Positions 8,276 through 18,547 are shown, counted from the first letter of the stretch. The stretch: DNA of 32,053 nucleotides from Verrucomicrobiota bacterium (GCA_003218945.1 QHPE01000169.1:1-32053); one strand, 5' to 3'. Numbers and translations are program-made. The notes: generated by a model not told the origin, from the sequence alone.

Positions 8276-8761
8276 CGGCGCGTGCATCATCAGCACCGCA
8301 ATCATGCTCCCAAAAAAGACAAGCAGTGCAATCCCAACTCCGATCATGATTCCGGTGCGCACCATGTCGTTCTGCTCTTCCTGTCGTCGAAACAAAGATG
8401 CGCTGGTGAAATGAGACTGTGCTGCGCTGTCCGCTGTGAATTGAGTGCTAATTTCCTCAGGGATGGGCAGCGGCTTTAATCTGGTAGCTTCCGAGGATTC
8501 GTACAGCGCTTCTGCTTCCCCAAACCGAATCCGATCATCAAACCGCAACACAGCTTCCGTAACAAGCTTGCTGTTGACCCGTGTGCCATTAGTGGAATTG
8601 AGGTCTTTCAACCGATACGTATCGCCTTCCAGCAGCAACTGCGCGTGATGTGTGGAGATGGACTGATCGTTTACGACTATCGTGTTATCCGGTCCCCGCC
8701 CGATTGTGATCGCCAGGTCCACCAGTTCATGCGTAACATCTGAAATGGTGAGCTTTGGCAT
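8267..8761 (-). CDS. FHA-domain protein with C-terminal transmembrane helix
   Basis: ITIGRGPDNTIVVNDQSISTHHAQLLLEGDTYRLKDLNSTNGTRVN is a canonical FHA domain; C-terminal hydrophobic segment MIGVGIALLVFFGSMIAVLMM. Start at MPKLTISD. Confidence 0.92.
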   Translation of the reverse strand: MPKLTISDVTHELVDLAITIGRGPDNTIVVNDQSISTHHAQLLLEGDTYRLKDLNSTNGTRVNSKLVTEAVLRFDDRIRFGEAEALYESSEATRLKPLPIPEEISTQFTADSAAQSHFTSASLFRRQEEQNDMVRTGIMIGVGIALLVFFGSMIAVLMMHAPSL

Positions 8762-8852
8762 GCTGCTGATCTTAACCGAATGAGTCAAATCGGACAAACC
8801 GGGTGGCATACCGATTGACCGGCTGCAGCCACACCCGGATAGTGCCGCTTTC

Positions 8853-10649
8853 ATGGCCATTGAGTTGACGCGCAATTTTTGCATCATCGCGCACATCGAT
8901 CACGGCAAGACGACATTGTCCGATCGGTTGTTGGAGCGCACTGGCACGATCCAGGAGCGCGAGAGGCAGGACCAGCTTCTTGATTCGATGGACTTGGAGC
9001 GGGAGCGGGGGATAACGATCAAGGCGCATCCAGTGGCGATGCGTTACAGCAGTAAAGACGGCGAAACATATCGGCTGAATCTGCTCGACACGCCCGGACA
9101 CGTCGATTTCGCCTATGAAGTTTCCCGTAGTCTCGCGGCTTGCGAGGGCGCGCTACTGGTAATTGATGCGGCACAGGGCGTAGAAGCGCAAACCGTGGCA
9201 AACGTCCATCTCGCGCACAAACAAGGACTCACCATTATTCCGGTTATCAACAAGATCGACTTGCCGAACGCCGACGTGGCTTCGGTTCAACGGCAGTTGG
9301 AAGAAATCCTCGCCATTCCCGCGGAGGAAGCGATCCAGGCGAGCGCGAAAATGGGGATCGGCATTGATGAAATTCTCGAAGCGATTGTGAAGCGGATCCC
9401 GCCGCCGCAATCATCGCCTGACAACACGTTGCGCGCGCTCGTGTTTGATTCGGTGTTTGATGTTTATCGCGGCGTGATCGGATATGTGCGCGTTGTTTCC
9501 GGAACAATGGAAGCGAATCACGCGATTATGTTGATGAGCAACAACTCGCGATATGAGATCAAGGAAGTAGGCGTCTTTACCCCGAAAATGCGCGTCCAGG
9601 AGCAGCTGAATCCCGGTGATGTCGGGTATTTCATCGCGAACATCAAATCAACTGCCGACATAAAGATCGGCGACACGATCACCGACCAGAGGCATCCCGC
9701 ACGCGAACCGCTGCTCGGTTTCCAGGAAATTCATCCAATGGTCTTCAGCGGGATTTACCCGATTAACACGGGTGACTTCGAACACTTGAAGACTGCGATC
9801 GGCAAGCTGCGTCTGAATGATTCCGCCTTTGTTTACCAGCCGGAAAGCTCGGTTGCGCTGGGTTTCGGATTTCGTTGCGGATTCCTTGGTTTGCTTCACA
9901 TGGAAATCATCCAGGAACGGCTCCGGCGCGAGTACAACATGGACATCATCGCGACGAGTCCAAGTGTGGTTTATGAAGTGGTGACCACGGGCGATGAAAA
10001 ATCATTGATCGATAACCCCGCGCATCTTCCAAACCCGAGCATAATTCGGGAAATCCGTGAGCCGATCGTAAGTGCATATGTGCTTTGTCCGAATGAAAAT
10101 ATCGGCGACATCCTGCAATTGATTTTGGAGAAACGCGGACAGATGGAGCGCACTGAGTCGCTTGATACGCGTAGAGTGATGTTGCATTGCGAATTGCCGC
10201 TCAACGAAATTCTGGTCGATTTCAATGATAAGATTAAGAGCATCACCCGCGGTTATGGATCCATGGATTACGAGCACGCCGGTTACCGAGCGGCGAAACT
10301 GGTGAAACTGGATGTGCTCGTGAACGGCGAGCCAGTGGATGCGTTTTCGACCATCGTGCACCAGGACCGCGCAGAGGCGCGCGGGCGGCAGTTGGCGGCC
10401 AAACTGAAGGAAGTAATCCCGCGGCAGCTTTATGCGGTGGCCATTCAAGCGGCGATCGGCGGGAAAATTATTGCGCGCGAGACTGTTTCCGCTTTACGAA
10501 AAAATGTGACCGCGAAATGCTACGGCGGCGACATCACCCGCAAACGCAAATTGCTGGAGAAACAAAAGGAAGGAAAAAAACGGATGAAAAGCATCGGGAA
10601 AATCAATATTCCTCAGGAGGCGTTTATCGAGGTACTGAAAGCACAATGA
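8853..10649 (+). CDS. lepA: Elongation factor 4 (LepA)
   Basis: [53 protein letters not shown]-terminal [22 protein letters not shown]. Confidence 0.98.
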   Translation: MAIELTRNFCIIAHIDHGKTTLSDRLLERTGTIQERERQDQLLDSMDLERERGITIKAHPVAMRYSSKDGETYRLNLLDTPGHVDFAYEVSRSLAACEGALLVIDAAQGVEAQTVANVHLAHKQGLTIIPVINKIDLPNADVASVQRQLEEILAIPAEEAIQASAKMGIGIDEILEAIVKRIPPPQSSPDNTLRALVFDSVFDVYRGVIGYVRVVSGTMEANHAIMLMSNNSRYEIKEVGVFTPKMRVQEQLNPGDVGYFIANIKSTADIKIGDTITDQRHPAREPLLGFQEIHPMVFSGIYPINTGDFEHLKTAIGKLRLNDSAFVYQPESSVALGFGFRCGFLGLLHMEIIQERLRREYNMDIIATSPSVVYEVVTTGDEKSLIDNPAHLPNPSIIREIREPIVSAYVLCPNENIGDILQLILEKRGQMERTESLDTRRVMLHCELPLNEILVDFNDKIKSITRGYGSMDYEHAGYRAAKLVKLDVLVNGEPVDAFSTIVHQDRAEARGRQLAAKLKEVIPRQLYAVAIQAAIGGKIIARETVSALRKNVTAKCYGGDITRKRKLLEKQKEGKKRMKSIGKINIPQEAFIEVLKAQ

Positions 10650-10783
10650 CGAATGTCGAATCTCGGATGACGAAGGAATGTCGAATGACGACGCCCGAAT
10701 TCGTGGCGCAGCGTGACCGAACTCTGTTTTCGTCATTCAGACTTCGTCATTATTTCGTCATTCGTCCTTCGGATTTCGTCATT
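10645..10783. repeat. AATGACGAA-type imperfect hairpin repeat, copy 2
   Basis: Reverse complement of right arm reads AATGACGAAATCCGAAGGACGAATGACGAA, near-identical to the left arm of copy 1 at 8085. Left arm AATGACGAATGTCGAATCTCGGATGACGAAGG. Confidence 0.85.
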
Positions 10784-10791
10784 TTCTAGCC

Positions 10792-11883
10792 ATGTTTACA
10801 TCGCGCCAGATTAAGCACAGCCGGTTGCTCCTGCGGCACGCTCGGAAATACCTGCGTTACAAGCACGATTTGCTTAGTGATGCCGACCGGCAACAAATCG
10901 TCGCGGAAATGCAGGCGCTCCGCACTGCGTTACGCGGAAGAGACCGCCAGAGAATTCACAGCGCAGCCGAGACACTTGATAAGACGCTGCACAGGCTCAC
11001 CCCTGTAACGTGGGAATCGCATTGGCGGGAGAACTGCGAAGTAATCCTAGTGGCGATCGTCATTGCGGTGGGAATTCGCTCGTATTTTCTCCAGCCGTTC
11101 AAAATTCCCACCGGGTCGATGCAACCAACGTTAAACGGGATCATCGGTCACCCGAGCGCCGAGCCGCCGCCGAATTTGCTGCGACAAATTGCGGAGTTTG
11201 TTATTCAGGGCCGCAACTACATCAACGTGGTATCCAACGAGGACGACCAGCTTTTGGAAATAGTGCCGAGAAAAGTCGGCTTCTTTTTTGCTTTTTCGCG
11301 ATTGGTCTTTGAGCGGCAAAGCTTTCTGGTATACGCGGCGCCGGACACCCTGCGCCAGGACTTCAACATCTTCCCTGGTCGACTTTTTCATCGCGGCGAA
11401 ATCATTGCCAGAGGTGCAATCGACACGGGCGACCAGGTGTTTGTGGATAAGTTCAGCTACAACTTTGTTAAGCCACATAATGGTGATGTTTTCGTGTTCA
11501 GGACAAACAATATTCCGGCGATTCGGCCAGACCCAGTGGGGGGGTCTCCGTTTTACATCAAACGTTTGGCCGGTTTACCCGGCGACGTGTTGCGTATCGA
11601 TCCACCGTTTCTTTATATCAACGGCCAAAAAGCGAAAGGGTATGGGTTTGAGCGGGTGATGTCGGCGAGGCCGCCCTATCGCGGATATGCGTTCGGCCAT
11701 GAATATCTGTCGAAACCTGATCAGAAGTATACCGTGCCGCGCAAGGGATATTTTGCCTTGGGTGATAACAGTTATAACAGCTTCGACAGCCGTTACTGGG
11801 GACCGGTTCCGTTGGAAAACCTGGTCGGCCGAGGGTTGTTTGTTTATTGGCCGTTTTACCCGCACTGGGGAGTTATTCGTTAG
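10792..11883 (+). CDS. lepB: Signal peptidase I
   Basis: FLQPFKIPTGSMQPTL (catalytic Ser), FYIKRLAGLPGDVLRI (catalytic Lys), YFALGDNSYNSFDSRYWGPVP. Confidence 0.95.
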   Translation: MFTSRQIKHSRLLLRHARKYLRYKHDLLSDADRQQIVAEMQALRTALRGRDRQRIHSAAETLDKTLHRLTPVTWESHWRENCEVILVAIVIAVGIRSYFLQPFKIPTGSMQPTLNGIIGHPSAEPPPNLLRQIAEFVIQGRNYINVVSNEDDQLLEIVPRKVGFFFAFSRLVFERQSFLVYAAPDTLRQDFNIFPGRLFHRGEIIARGAIDTGDQVFVDKFSYNFVKPHNGDVFVFRTNNIPAIRPDPVGGSPFYIKRLAGLPGDVLRIDPPFLYINGQKAKGYGFERVMSARPPYRGYAFGHEYLSKPDQKYTVPRKGYFALGDNSYNSFDSRYWGPVPLENLVGRGLFVYWPFYPHWGVIR

Positions 11884-11892
11884 GCCCATGAC

Positions 11893-11969
11893 GGGGTGAT
11901 GGGGCAATGGATTATTGGAGTGATGTTTTAAGTCGCATTACTCCGGTACTCCACTGCTCCATTCCTCCC
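11893..11969. repeat. TGGAGTAATGG-type imperfect hairpin repeat, copy 1
   Basis: GGGGTGATGGGGCAATGGATTATTGGAGTGATG versus reverse complement of CATTACTCCGGTACTCCACTGCTCCATTCCTCC (about 24/33 identical). Confidence 0.7.
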
Positions 11970-13166
11970 GTTTCGGTGCTTGCTGCGGCATGGCAAACTG
12001 TGCCAAGCGCGTACGGTTGGCTGGGGCTTTGCGGTGGTTACGCGCTGGTGATGCTTTTCACACCAGTGCGCCAGGCGCTGGGTGATGGTCTTCACTGTCT
12101 CCGGCGTTACCAACGCATCTGGATCGCGTTCGCCATCCTCGGGTTTGGCTATTTCCTCTTTCAGTTCGTTACTTTTACGCCAATCCGGAACTTGGAGGAC
12201 TTGGAGCCAAGCCAGATCACTTCCTTGCCGCAATGGGCTTGGCCGCGCTTGAGCGAGGTTTGGAGGGAGACGCCGTTACCTGCGCTCGAAGGCGTGGCCG
12301 GAATTTTCGACAACGCCACTACCACCTATCCGCTCTCGGCCATTGCTGCAGTCCTCATGATTGTGAACTGGCGCGGATTACACAGTGCGTTGGTGCGCGC
12401 CCTGCGGAAACGGTACGGCTTCTGGGGTTGTCTGGTTTATTTGATTCTGTTGCTGAGTGCGCTGGCGTCACTCCTGAAGCCGATCGTGTTCTGGAGGTTG
12501 CCTGAATGGAGTGGGCTTGTTCCCGCAGCCGGTCTGATGCGGATCTCGGCCGCGGTAGATGGCACGGCTTTTATCTTCGAATATCTACTGGGGGTCTACA
12601 TCCAAGTCTATCTCATTATAGTCTGCCTGGCATGGACCAAAGGCGTTAGCTTTGAACAGGGCGAACTGTTCCGGTTCGCGATGCGGCGCTTCAGCTACGT
12701 GTTGGAATGGGCTGGCATTGTGGTTGCAGTCAGCACGTTAATCCTCCGGCTGCCGCTGGTTCTTTCCTACTTCGTAAATATTCCCGGCGTGCTCGATTAC
12801 CTGCCGATTGCGCGGCTGCTCATCAGCGGGTTGATTATAGCGTTTTGCTCGGTCCAAATCTCCCTGGCACTGCACAACGAGACGTTATTCGAAGCTATGA
12901 GCGCTCACGTTTATTTTGTCCAAAAAAATGCCGGCCGGCTCGCGTGGTTTCTATTGATTTGCGGGATTCATTTTTATGGCATCACGCTTTGCGACGCCAT
13001 TCTGCGCGGCGCAATCGGCGATAGACTGGGTGCGCTTTTCCTGTGGAAATTCAGTTTTGCTTCTGTTCGAGGAATAGTCACGGGCTGGTTGTTGGCGTCG
13101 TGGGTGTGCCTGTTTCGCCAATGCGAGACGGGCCGTATTCATCAGGAGAAATGGATTCAGTATTGA
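11907..13166 (+). CDS. Hypothetical multi-pass membrane protein
   Basis: 419-aa ORF with many hydrophobic segments; no family recognised. The N-terminus overlaps a repeat, so the true start may be downstream. Confidence 0.75.
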   Translation: MDYWSDVLSRITPVLHCSIPPVSVLAAAWQTVPSAYGWLGLCGGYALVMLFTPVRQALGDGLHCLRRYQRIWIAFAILGFGYFLFQFVTFTPIRNLEDLEPSQITSLPQWAWPRLSEVWRETPLPALEGVAGIFDNATTTYPLSAIAAVLMIVNWRGLHSALVRALRKRYGFWGCLVYLILLLSALASLLKPIVFWRLPEWSGLVPAAGLMRISAAVDGTAFIFEYLLGVYIQVYLIIVCLAWTKGVSFEQGELFRFAMRRFSYVLEWAGIVVAVSTLILRLPLVLSYFVNIPGVLDYLPIARLLISGLIIAFCSVQISLALHNETLFEAMSAHVYFVQKNAGRLAWFLLICGIHFYGITLCDAILRGAIGDRLGALFLWKFSFASVRGIVTGWLLASWVCLFRQCETGRIHQEKWIQY

Positions 13167-13191
13167 TTCGGCAGCCTTCAGGAAGGCGAAT

Positions 13192-14040
13192 GTGAATGCG
13201 GCGACAATCACGCGTCAGAGCCAATCGAATTTAGCCCTGGCTTTCATTTCCTTAGGCGCCGAGCGCAAACGAGACATCACGGTTTTCTATGCCTTCTGCC
13301 GTGTGGTCGATGACATTGCAGACTCTAGGGAACTGAGCGTGGGAGACAAACGAGTGCGTTTGGCGAAATGGCGCCACATGCTGCGGACCGCTGCTTCAGA
13401 CGAGCCGTCGCTTGCTCGTGACGTCAGACAGCTGATGCAGAAATATTCATTGTCCCCGGAGATGCTGGAGGAAATTATTGCGGGAGTGGAAATGGATTTG
13501 AGCATCCTGAGATATTCCACCTTCAAAGAGCTTCGCATCTATTGTTATCGCGTCGCCAGCGCAGTTGGCCTGGTGAGCATCGAGATTTTCGGGTATGAAA
13601 ATCCGCGCTGCCGAGAGTACGCGATCGACCTTGGGCTCGCCTTGCAGATGACAAATATTATTCGTGATGTTTGGAAGGATTTTCAGGCTGGCCGCGTTTA
13701 TCTACCGCAGGAAGATCTGGCGAGGTTCGGGTATAGTGAGGGCGAACTAGCGCAACGCCAATACAACCAACAGTTCCTCCAGTTGATGCAGTTCGAAGCA
13801 GCGCGCGCGAGAGAATTCTTCACCCGCGCGGCAGCCGCGCTTCCGGCTGAAGATCGCCGCGCGATGGCGCCTGCAGAGATAATGGGCTCCATTTACCGCG
13901 GCCTGCTTGGGAGGATTGAACTGGACAAGTTTCGAGTTTTCGAAAAAGAATATGCCCTGAGCAAGCTGGAGAAAGCAGGCAGGATTACGGCGCAATTATT
14001 CAAATCTTTTTTGAATTTGCCGCACCGAGCATCCGTCTGA
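13192..14040 (+). CDS. Squalene/phytoene synthase family protein
   Basis: FYAFCRVVDDIADS and LQMTNIIRDVWKDFQAGRVYLPQEDLARFG, the two Asp-rich substrate-binding motifs. Confidence 0.93.
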   Translation: MNAATITRQSQSNLALAFISLGAERKRDITVFYAFCRVVDDIADSRELSVGDKRVRLAKWRHMLRTAASDEPSLARDVRQLMQKYSLSPEMLEEIIAGVEMDLSILRYSTFKELRIYCYRVASAVGLVSIEIFGYENPRCREYAIDLGLALQMTNIIRDVWKDFQAGRVYLPQEDLARFGYSEGELAQRQYNQQFLQLMQFEAARAREFFTRAAAALPAEDRRAMAPAEIMGSIYRGLLGRIELDKFRVFEKEYALSKLEKAGRITAQLFKSFLNLPHRASV

Positions 14041-14075
14041 GTTCCTGGCTTCGAAACCTTTACCGAGGATAAAAT

Positions 14076-14417
14076 ATGAAAATGAAATCTGTGAAAATTG
14101 TGTTGGCAATCGCGGTTACATTCTTTGTGTTCGGCACACCGCTTTACGCGCAAGGCACTGACTCCCGTATAGGGAGTATTGCGCGCGAACGGAACGAACA
14201 CGCCGCCGCTCCAGCTACGGCGATCTCGAAAGAAGAGGCTCAAAAAAAATATCCGGCGCGGGGTGGCGCTTATCCCACCGCTCAGCGCGATGCTCATGAT
14301 CCAGCCGGTGTCGTCGTCAGTCCATATCCGCCGCATGAAAGGTATGATTGCTCGAAAGTTGCACACGGCGGATTGGTTGTGGACACAAAGGTCAACAAAG
14401 TCTTTGTAAGGCCGTAA
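14076..14417 (+). CDS. Hypothetical exported protein
   Basis: Signal-peptide-like N-terminus MKMKSVKIVLAIAVTFFVFGTPLYAQ; small, no family recognised. Confidence 0.6.
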   Translation: MKMKSVKIVLAIAVTFFVFGTPLYAQGTDSRIGSIARERNEHAAAPATAISKEEAQKKYPARGGAYPTAQRDAHDPAGVVVSPYPPHERYDCSKVAHGGLVVDTKVNKVFVRP

Positions 14418-14517
14418 GTCGCCACACATCTAGACTACGCAGCGCTCGGCCGGAGTGGCAGATTGATGCGCAACAATTGTGCCTGCGCGCGGTTGATCGT
14501 TGATGACGGTCCACTCG

Positions 14518-14907
14518 ATGAATACAAATGTTCTTCTGATAGCTTCAGGAATTTCGCTGAGTGCTCTTTTTCTGAGCTCGTGTGATACGCCTGTTGGCCA
14601 GGGTGCCGCGTGGGGCGCTGCGACCGGCGCAATTATTGGTGGCGCGGCGACTGGCCATGTTCGCGGCGCATCCCTCGGCGCAGCCGCAGGGGCCGCAGCC
14701 GGAGCGTTGACGGGCGCGGCCATCCAGCAGAACCAGGTCGCGCTGTATGGTCCGCCGCCGCCGGGCGGTTATCCTTATGCCCATTGGGCGGGGCGGCCGG
14801 GATTTTACTATAGCCCTTATACCGGGCGCGTTTACGATCTTCGTGGCGTTCCACCCGGTGGACTTACTCGCGATATCGATACAGGTCGCTTGTTCCGGAG
14901 GCCATAG
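14518..14907 (+). CDS. Glycine-zipper lipoprotein
   Basis: Lipobox LSALFLSSC, then GAAWGAATGAIIGGAATGHVRGASLGAAAGAAAGALTGAAI glycine zipper. Start could be 14500 or 14518. Confidence 0.78.
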   Translation: MNTNVLLIASGISLSALFLSSCDTPVGQGAAWGAATGAIIGGAATGHVRGASLGAAAGAAAGALTGAAIQQNQVALYGPPPPGGYPYAHWAGRPGFYYSPYTGRVYDLRGVPPGGLTRDIDTGRLFRRP

Positions 14908-14989
14908 CCGTTTAAGGAACGATGGCTCTCCGAGCCGTAATGTTTATTCGACGGCTGCCGAAGCAGTCCTTCCTTGCGGGTGCATCGAT

Positions 14990-16471
14990 TTAGCTTTTCG
15001 CGGCTTCGGTTTTTCGCTGCAGTGCGTTTACGATCGCGCGCGCTTCGTCTGTCATCTTGATCAACTCCGGCCAGGGACGGTGATAATTTTCGCCCGGCAA
15101 TTTGCGCGTGGCGTCGAATCCCATGTGTGAGCCGATATTTTGTTGGCTCGGCGCGTGATCGAGCGAGTCGCTTGGATTTTTAATTATCGTCGTATCCCGA
15201 GCAGGATCGGTGTTTGCGCACAATCGAAACAGCACATCGCTCGTGTTGTGTACATCGCAATCTTCGTCCACAGCGACGATGTACTTGCTGAACATCATCT
15301 GGCCCATGCCCCAGAGGCCATGCATCACTTTGAAAGCTTGATAGGGGTATTGCTTTCGGATGCTGACGAAAACCAGATTGTGAAAAACGCCTTCGGCCGG
15401 CAAGGTCATGTCGACGATTTCCGGAAAATTCATCTTGAAGACCGGCAAAAGAATTCGGACACAGGCGTCGCCGATGTAGAAATCTTCCATCGGGGGTTTG
15501 CCGACGATGGTTGTAGGGTAAATCGCGTCGTGTCGGTGTGTGATCGCGGTCAAATGGAAAACGGGATAATCTTCGACCGCAGTGTAAAAACCCGTGTGAT
15601 CACCAAACGGTCCTTCCGGTTGCATCTCGCCCGGTTGAACATAGCCTTCCAGAACGAAATCAACGTCTGCCGGCACATCCAGGTCGACCGTTTTGCACCG
15701 AATCAGCTCGATTGATTTCCGTCGCAGGAATCCGGCAAACAACAGTTCGTCCAAGCCGTCGGGCAAGGGCGCGGTCGCCGCGAACGTATAAACCGGATCG
15801 CCACCCAGAGTAACAGCGACCGGCATGCGCTCACCGCGTTCGTAGTAGCGCTTGCCGTGGCGCGCTCCGACTTTATGAACTTGCCAGTGCATTCCGGTGG
15901 TGCGCTCGTCATAGATTTGCATCCTGTAAATGCCCACATTGCGCGCGCCTGTTTCCGGATCGTCCGTGTGCACATTCGGTAGGGTAATGAAACGCCCGCC
16001 GTCTTTTGGCCAGCATTTAAGGATCGGAAGATCGCCGAGCGAAAAACCTTCACCACCCTCGATCGTATGCACTACTTCCTGACATGGCGCATCACGCACT
16101 GATTTCGGGCGGGCATGGAGCAAATGAATTCCCTGTTTCAATAGGTTCCAGCCTTCTCGCAGATCGTTCGGCGGTTTTGCCTTCAGGATGAGCTGAATTT
16201 CGCGCGCGACGTCCTGGATATCCGGAACTTGTAACGCCATGGCCATGCGGCGCCGCGATCCCATGGTGTTAATAGCAACCGGAAATTCGGATGGCTTTCC
16301 ATCTACGATCGGATGCTCGAACAACAGCGCTTTGCCGCCGCCGGGCGATTTCATCTCGCGATCGGCCCATTCGGCGATCAGCAATTCGGTATCGACCGGG
16401 ACGGCGATGCGTTTCAGTTCGCCAGCTTGTTCCAGAGCATCGAGGAAATGTGTAAATGAGCGATAAGCCAT
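14990..16471 (-). CDS. UbiD-family decarboxylase
   Basis: YRSFTHFLDALEQAGELKRI, EGPFGDHTGFYT, HNTSDVLFRLCANTDPARDT, FDATRKLPGE are UbiD-like. Confidence 0.92.
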   Translation of the reverse strand: MAYRSFTHFLDALEQAGELKRIAVPVDTELLIAEWADREMKSPGGGKALLFEHPIVDGKPSEFPVAINTMGSRRRMAMALQVPDIQDVAREIQLILKAKPPNDLREGWNLLKQGIHLLHARPKSVRDAPCQEVVHTIEGGEGFSLGDLPILKCWPKDGGRFITLPNVHTDDPETGARNVGIYRMQIYDERTTGMHWQVHKVGARHGKRYYERGERMPVAVTLGGDPVYTFAATAPLPDGLDELLFAGFLRRKSIELIRCKTVDLDVPADVDFVLEGYVQPGEMQPEGPFGDHTGFYTAVEDYPVFHLTAITHRHDAIYPTTIVGKPPMEDFYIGDACVRILLPVFKMNFPEIVDMTLPAEGVFHNLVFVSIRKQYPYQAFKVMHGLWGMGQMMFSKYIVAVDEDCDVHNTSDVLFRLCANTDPARDTTIIKNPSDSLDHAPSQQNIGSHMGFDATRKLPGENYHRPWPELIKMTDEARAIVNALQRKTEAAKS

Positions 16472-16535
16472 TGATTAGACCCGCCTAAATATTCATGTGT
16501 CACGTGCAATAGTGCGACAGAATTTTTGATCGGCT

Positions 16536-16976
16536 CTAGCGCGAAGCGATGTATTGGAAGGACACAACTCTGCGGTTGGCGAAAGTAACTACTTTGCCAG
16601 GATAAGGGACGCTTGGCGGGAAACAGGAATCACAAAACGGTTGATACAAAGGCGCTCCGAAATATGGGTCCCACGGGCCGCAATATGGATACGGGTAAGT
16701 AGCGTAGTAAGTATAAAGCCAGGTTTCTATCGGATTGCCGCCCACGTTCCCCATAATTTTTCGATCAGGCGAACCCCAGGCCAGCCACGCAGCGGTTCGC
16801 GACATCCCGGCGCGAATTTTTCCCTGACTCACTAGCGCCTGGTCTCGGTGCGAAAGACTCTGGTAAAGGTCTGGATGCTCAGAAATTCGCGTTTCGGGCG
16901 TTGAGCAATTCGTGAGAATGAGCGCGCCCGCCAAGAGGCCGAGGATCGAGATACGAAGGAAAAACCGACGCTTCAT
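16536..16976 (-). CDS. Small lipoprotein, paralogue A
   Basis: Lipobox ILTNC. SHRDQALVSQGKIRAGMSRTAAWLAWGSPDRKI shared with the upstream paralogue; BamE/SmpA-like G.P pattern. Confidence 0.75.
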   Translation of the reverse strand: MKRRFFLRISILGLLAGALILTNCSTPETRISEHPDLYQSLSHRDQALVSQGKIRAGMSRTAAWLAWGSPDRKIMGNVGGNPIETWLYTYYATYPYPYCGPWDPYFGAPLYQPFCDSCFPPSVPYPGKVVTFANRRVVSFQYIASR

Positions 16977-17025
16977 GTTCCGAGCAAATCACACCTCGCA
17001 CCAGCTTGGCAAGCCAAACGCGGCG

Positions 17026-17451
17026 TTAAAGCGGCGGTGGCGATGGCAGGTAGCGGTAGAATACAACTCTGCCGTTTGAGAAAGTGACTCCTCTGGATGG
17101 ATACACGAACTTTGGCGGGATATAGGACGAGTCGAATGGCCCATAGTAGTACGGTCCGCCGTAGCTGGGCGGTGTTTCGTAACGCAGATAGACCCACGTC
17201 TCGTCATGACTATCGCCCACGTTGGCAGGAATCTTTTGATCTGGCGTACCCCAGGCCAGCCACACGGCGTCCGTGATCATACCCAGACGAATCTGGCCTT
17301 GACTGACCAGGGACTGGTCTCTCGACGAGAGACGATGATATATTTCAGGATGTTGCGAAATCCGCGCTTCCGTGGTTGCGCAACCGGTGAAAATCAACGT
17401 CCCGGCAGCTATCCCGAATGTCAGCGCGAGGAGGAGAATTCGACGCTGCAT
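17026..17451 (-). CDS. Small lipoprotein, paralogue B
   Basis: Start at MQRRILLLAL; lipobox IFTGC; SSRDQSLVSQGQIRLGMITDAVWLAWGTPDQKI. Confidence 0.75.
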   Translation of the reverse strand: MQRRILLLALTFGIAAGTLIFTGCATTEARISQHPEIYHRLSSRDQSLVSQGQIRLGMITDAVWLAWGTPDQKIPANVGDSHDETWVYLRYETPPSYGGPYYYGPFDSSYIPPKFVYPSRGVTFSNGRVVFYRYLPSPPPL

Positions 17452-17536
17452 ACGGTGACGATCATATGTTCGCCACACTGAGTCAATGAATGCCGGTGGT
17501 TGATTCAGCATTCCGTTCCCAGTAACGTGTCGCTGG

Positions 17537-18538
17537 ATGCAGGACCATTACGGCCATCGGATTTCGTATCTCCGCGTGTCGATCACCGATCGTTGCAATG
17601 AGCGCTGCACTTATTGCATGCCACAGGAATTGCAGGAGTGGTTGCCACGTCACGAAATTTTAAGCTACGAAGAAATGCTGCGGCTCATTCGCGTCGCCGC
17701 ACAGTTGGGCGTCTCGAAACTGCGAATTACCGGTGGCGAACCGCTGACGCGCCGCAACGTGATCGATTTCGTTAGGCGTCTTCCTGATATCGATGGAATC
17801 AGGAGTATCGGTCTGTCGACCAATGGGACATTGCTTGTACGCGAAATCACGCCAGGGCAGACTATGGCGCAAGCGCTGAACGAGGCCGGCGTTCAATCGA
17901 TTAATGTCTCGCTGGATACTCTTGATCCAACCGTTTATTCGCAGATCACCGGGCGGGATTTCCATGGCCAGGTGCTTGGTGGAATCGACGCGGCCATCGA
18001 CGCGGGCTTCGATCAGATTAAATTGAATACAGTCCTCATGCGGGGCTGTAACGAGGATCAACTGTTGCCGTTGATCGAATTTGCCGCGGCGCGAAACCTG
18101 GTTCTTCGATTCATAGAAATGATGCCGGTGAGCACCAGAGAAGTTCTGAACGAGAGCAATTTCATGTCGGTACTGGAAGCAAAAAGGTTCATCGAATCAG
18201 CCTACGGAAGTCTGATTCCGGAGAGGGAATTTCGCACAAATGGTCCCGCCACTTACTATCAAGTTCCAGGACGCGCGCAGCGCATTGGTTTCATCGGCGC
18301 AATGACGAACCTGCATTTCTGCGAGAGCTGCAACAAGCTGCGGCTTACGTGCGATGGAAAGCTACGCCCGTGTCTTGGCAGCTATCTGGAGTTCGATATC
18401 ATGCGACCGCTGCGTGCAGGTGCGAATGATCAACAGTTAAAGCAGTTCTTTCTCGATGTGGTCGAACGAAAGCCGCGGGAACATGAGTTCCGAAATAACT
18501 ACCAGCCGAATCGCAAAATGATTGCCATTGGCGGGTGA
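17537..18538 (+). CDS. moaA: GTP 3',8-cyclase MoaA (radical SAM)
   Basis: YLRVSITDRCNERCTYCMP radical SAM CxxxCxxC, LRITGGEPL, C-terminal FCESCNKLRLTCDGKLRPCL. Confidence 0.97.
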   Translation: MQDHYGHRISYLRVSITDRCNERCTYCMPQELQEWLPRHEILSYEEMLRLIRVAAQLGVSKLRITGGEPLTRRNVIDFVRRLPDIDGIRSIGLSTNGTLLVREITPGQTMAQALNEAGVQSINVSLDTLDPTVYSQITGRDFHGQVLGGIDAAIDAGFDQIKLNTVLMRGCNEDQLLPLIEFAAARNLVLRFIEMMPVSTREVLNESNFMSVLEAKRFIESAYGSLIPEREFRTNGPATYYQVPGRAQRIGFIGAMTNLHFCESCNKLRLTCDGKLRPCLGSYLEFDIMRPLRAGANDQQLKQFFLDVVERKPREHEFRNNYQPNRKMIAIGG

Positions 18539-18547
18539 ACTATCCGC

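Noticed and set aside
8085-10783. CRISPR-like array from repeated AATGACGAA words
   Set aside because: Units are short, irregularly spaced and inverted within each locus; no constant repeat/spacer layout and no cas genes in the window.
13893-14429. 178-aa minus-strand ORF and other long antisense ORFs (e.g. 10002-10448, 15140-15715, 22854-23396, 30492-30899)
   Set aside because: Fully antisense to well-supported genes with no recognisable motifs; expected in GC-rich coding DNA.
14990-16471. Considered a complete UbiD/UbiX prenylated-flavin system
   Set aside because: Only the UbiD-like gene is visible; no UbiX-like flavin prenyltransferase was recognised in the window.
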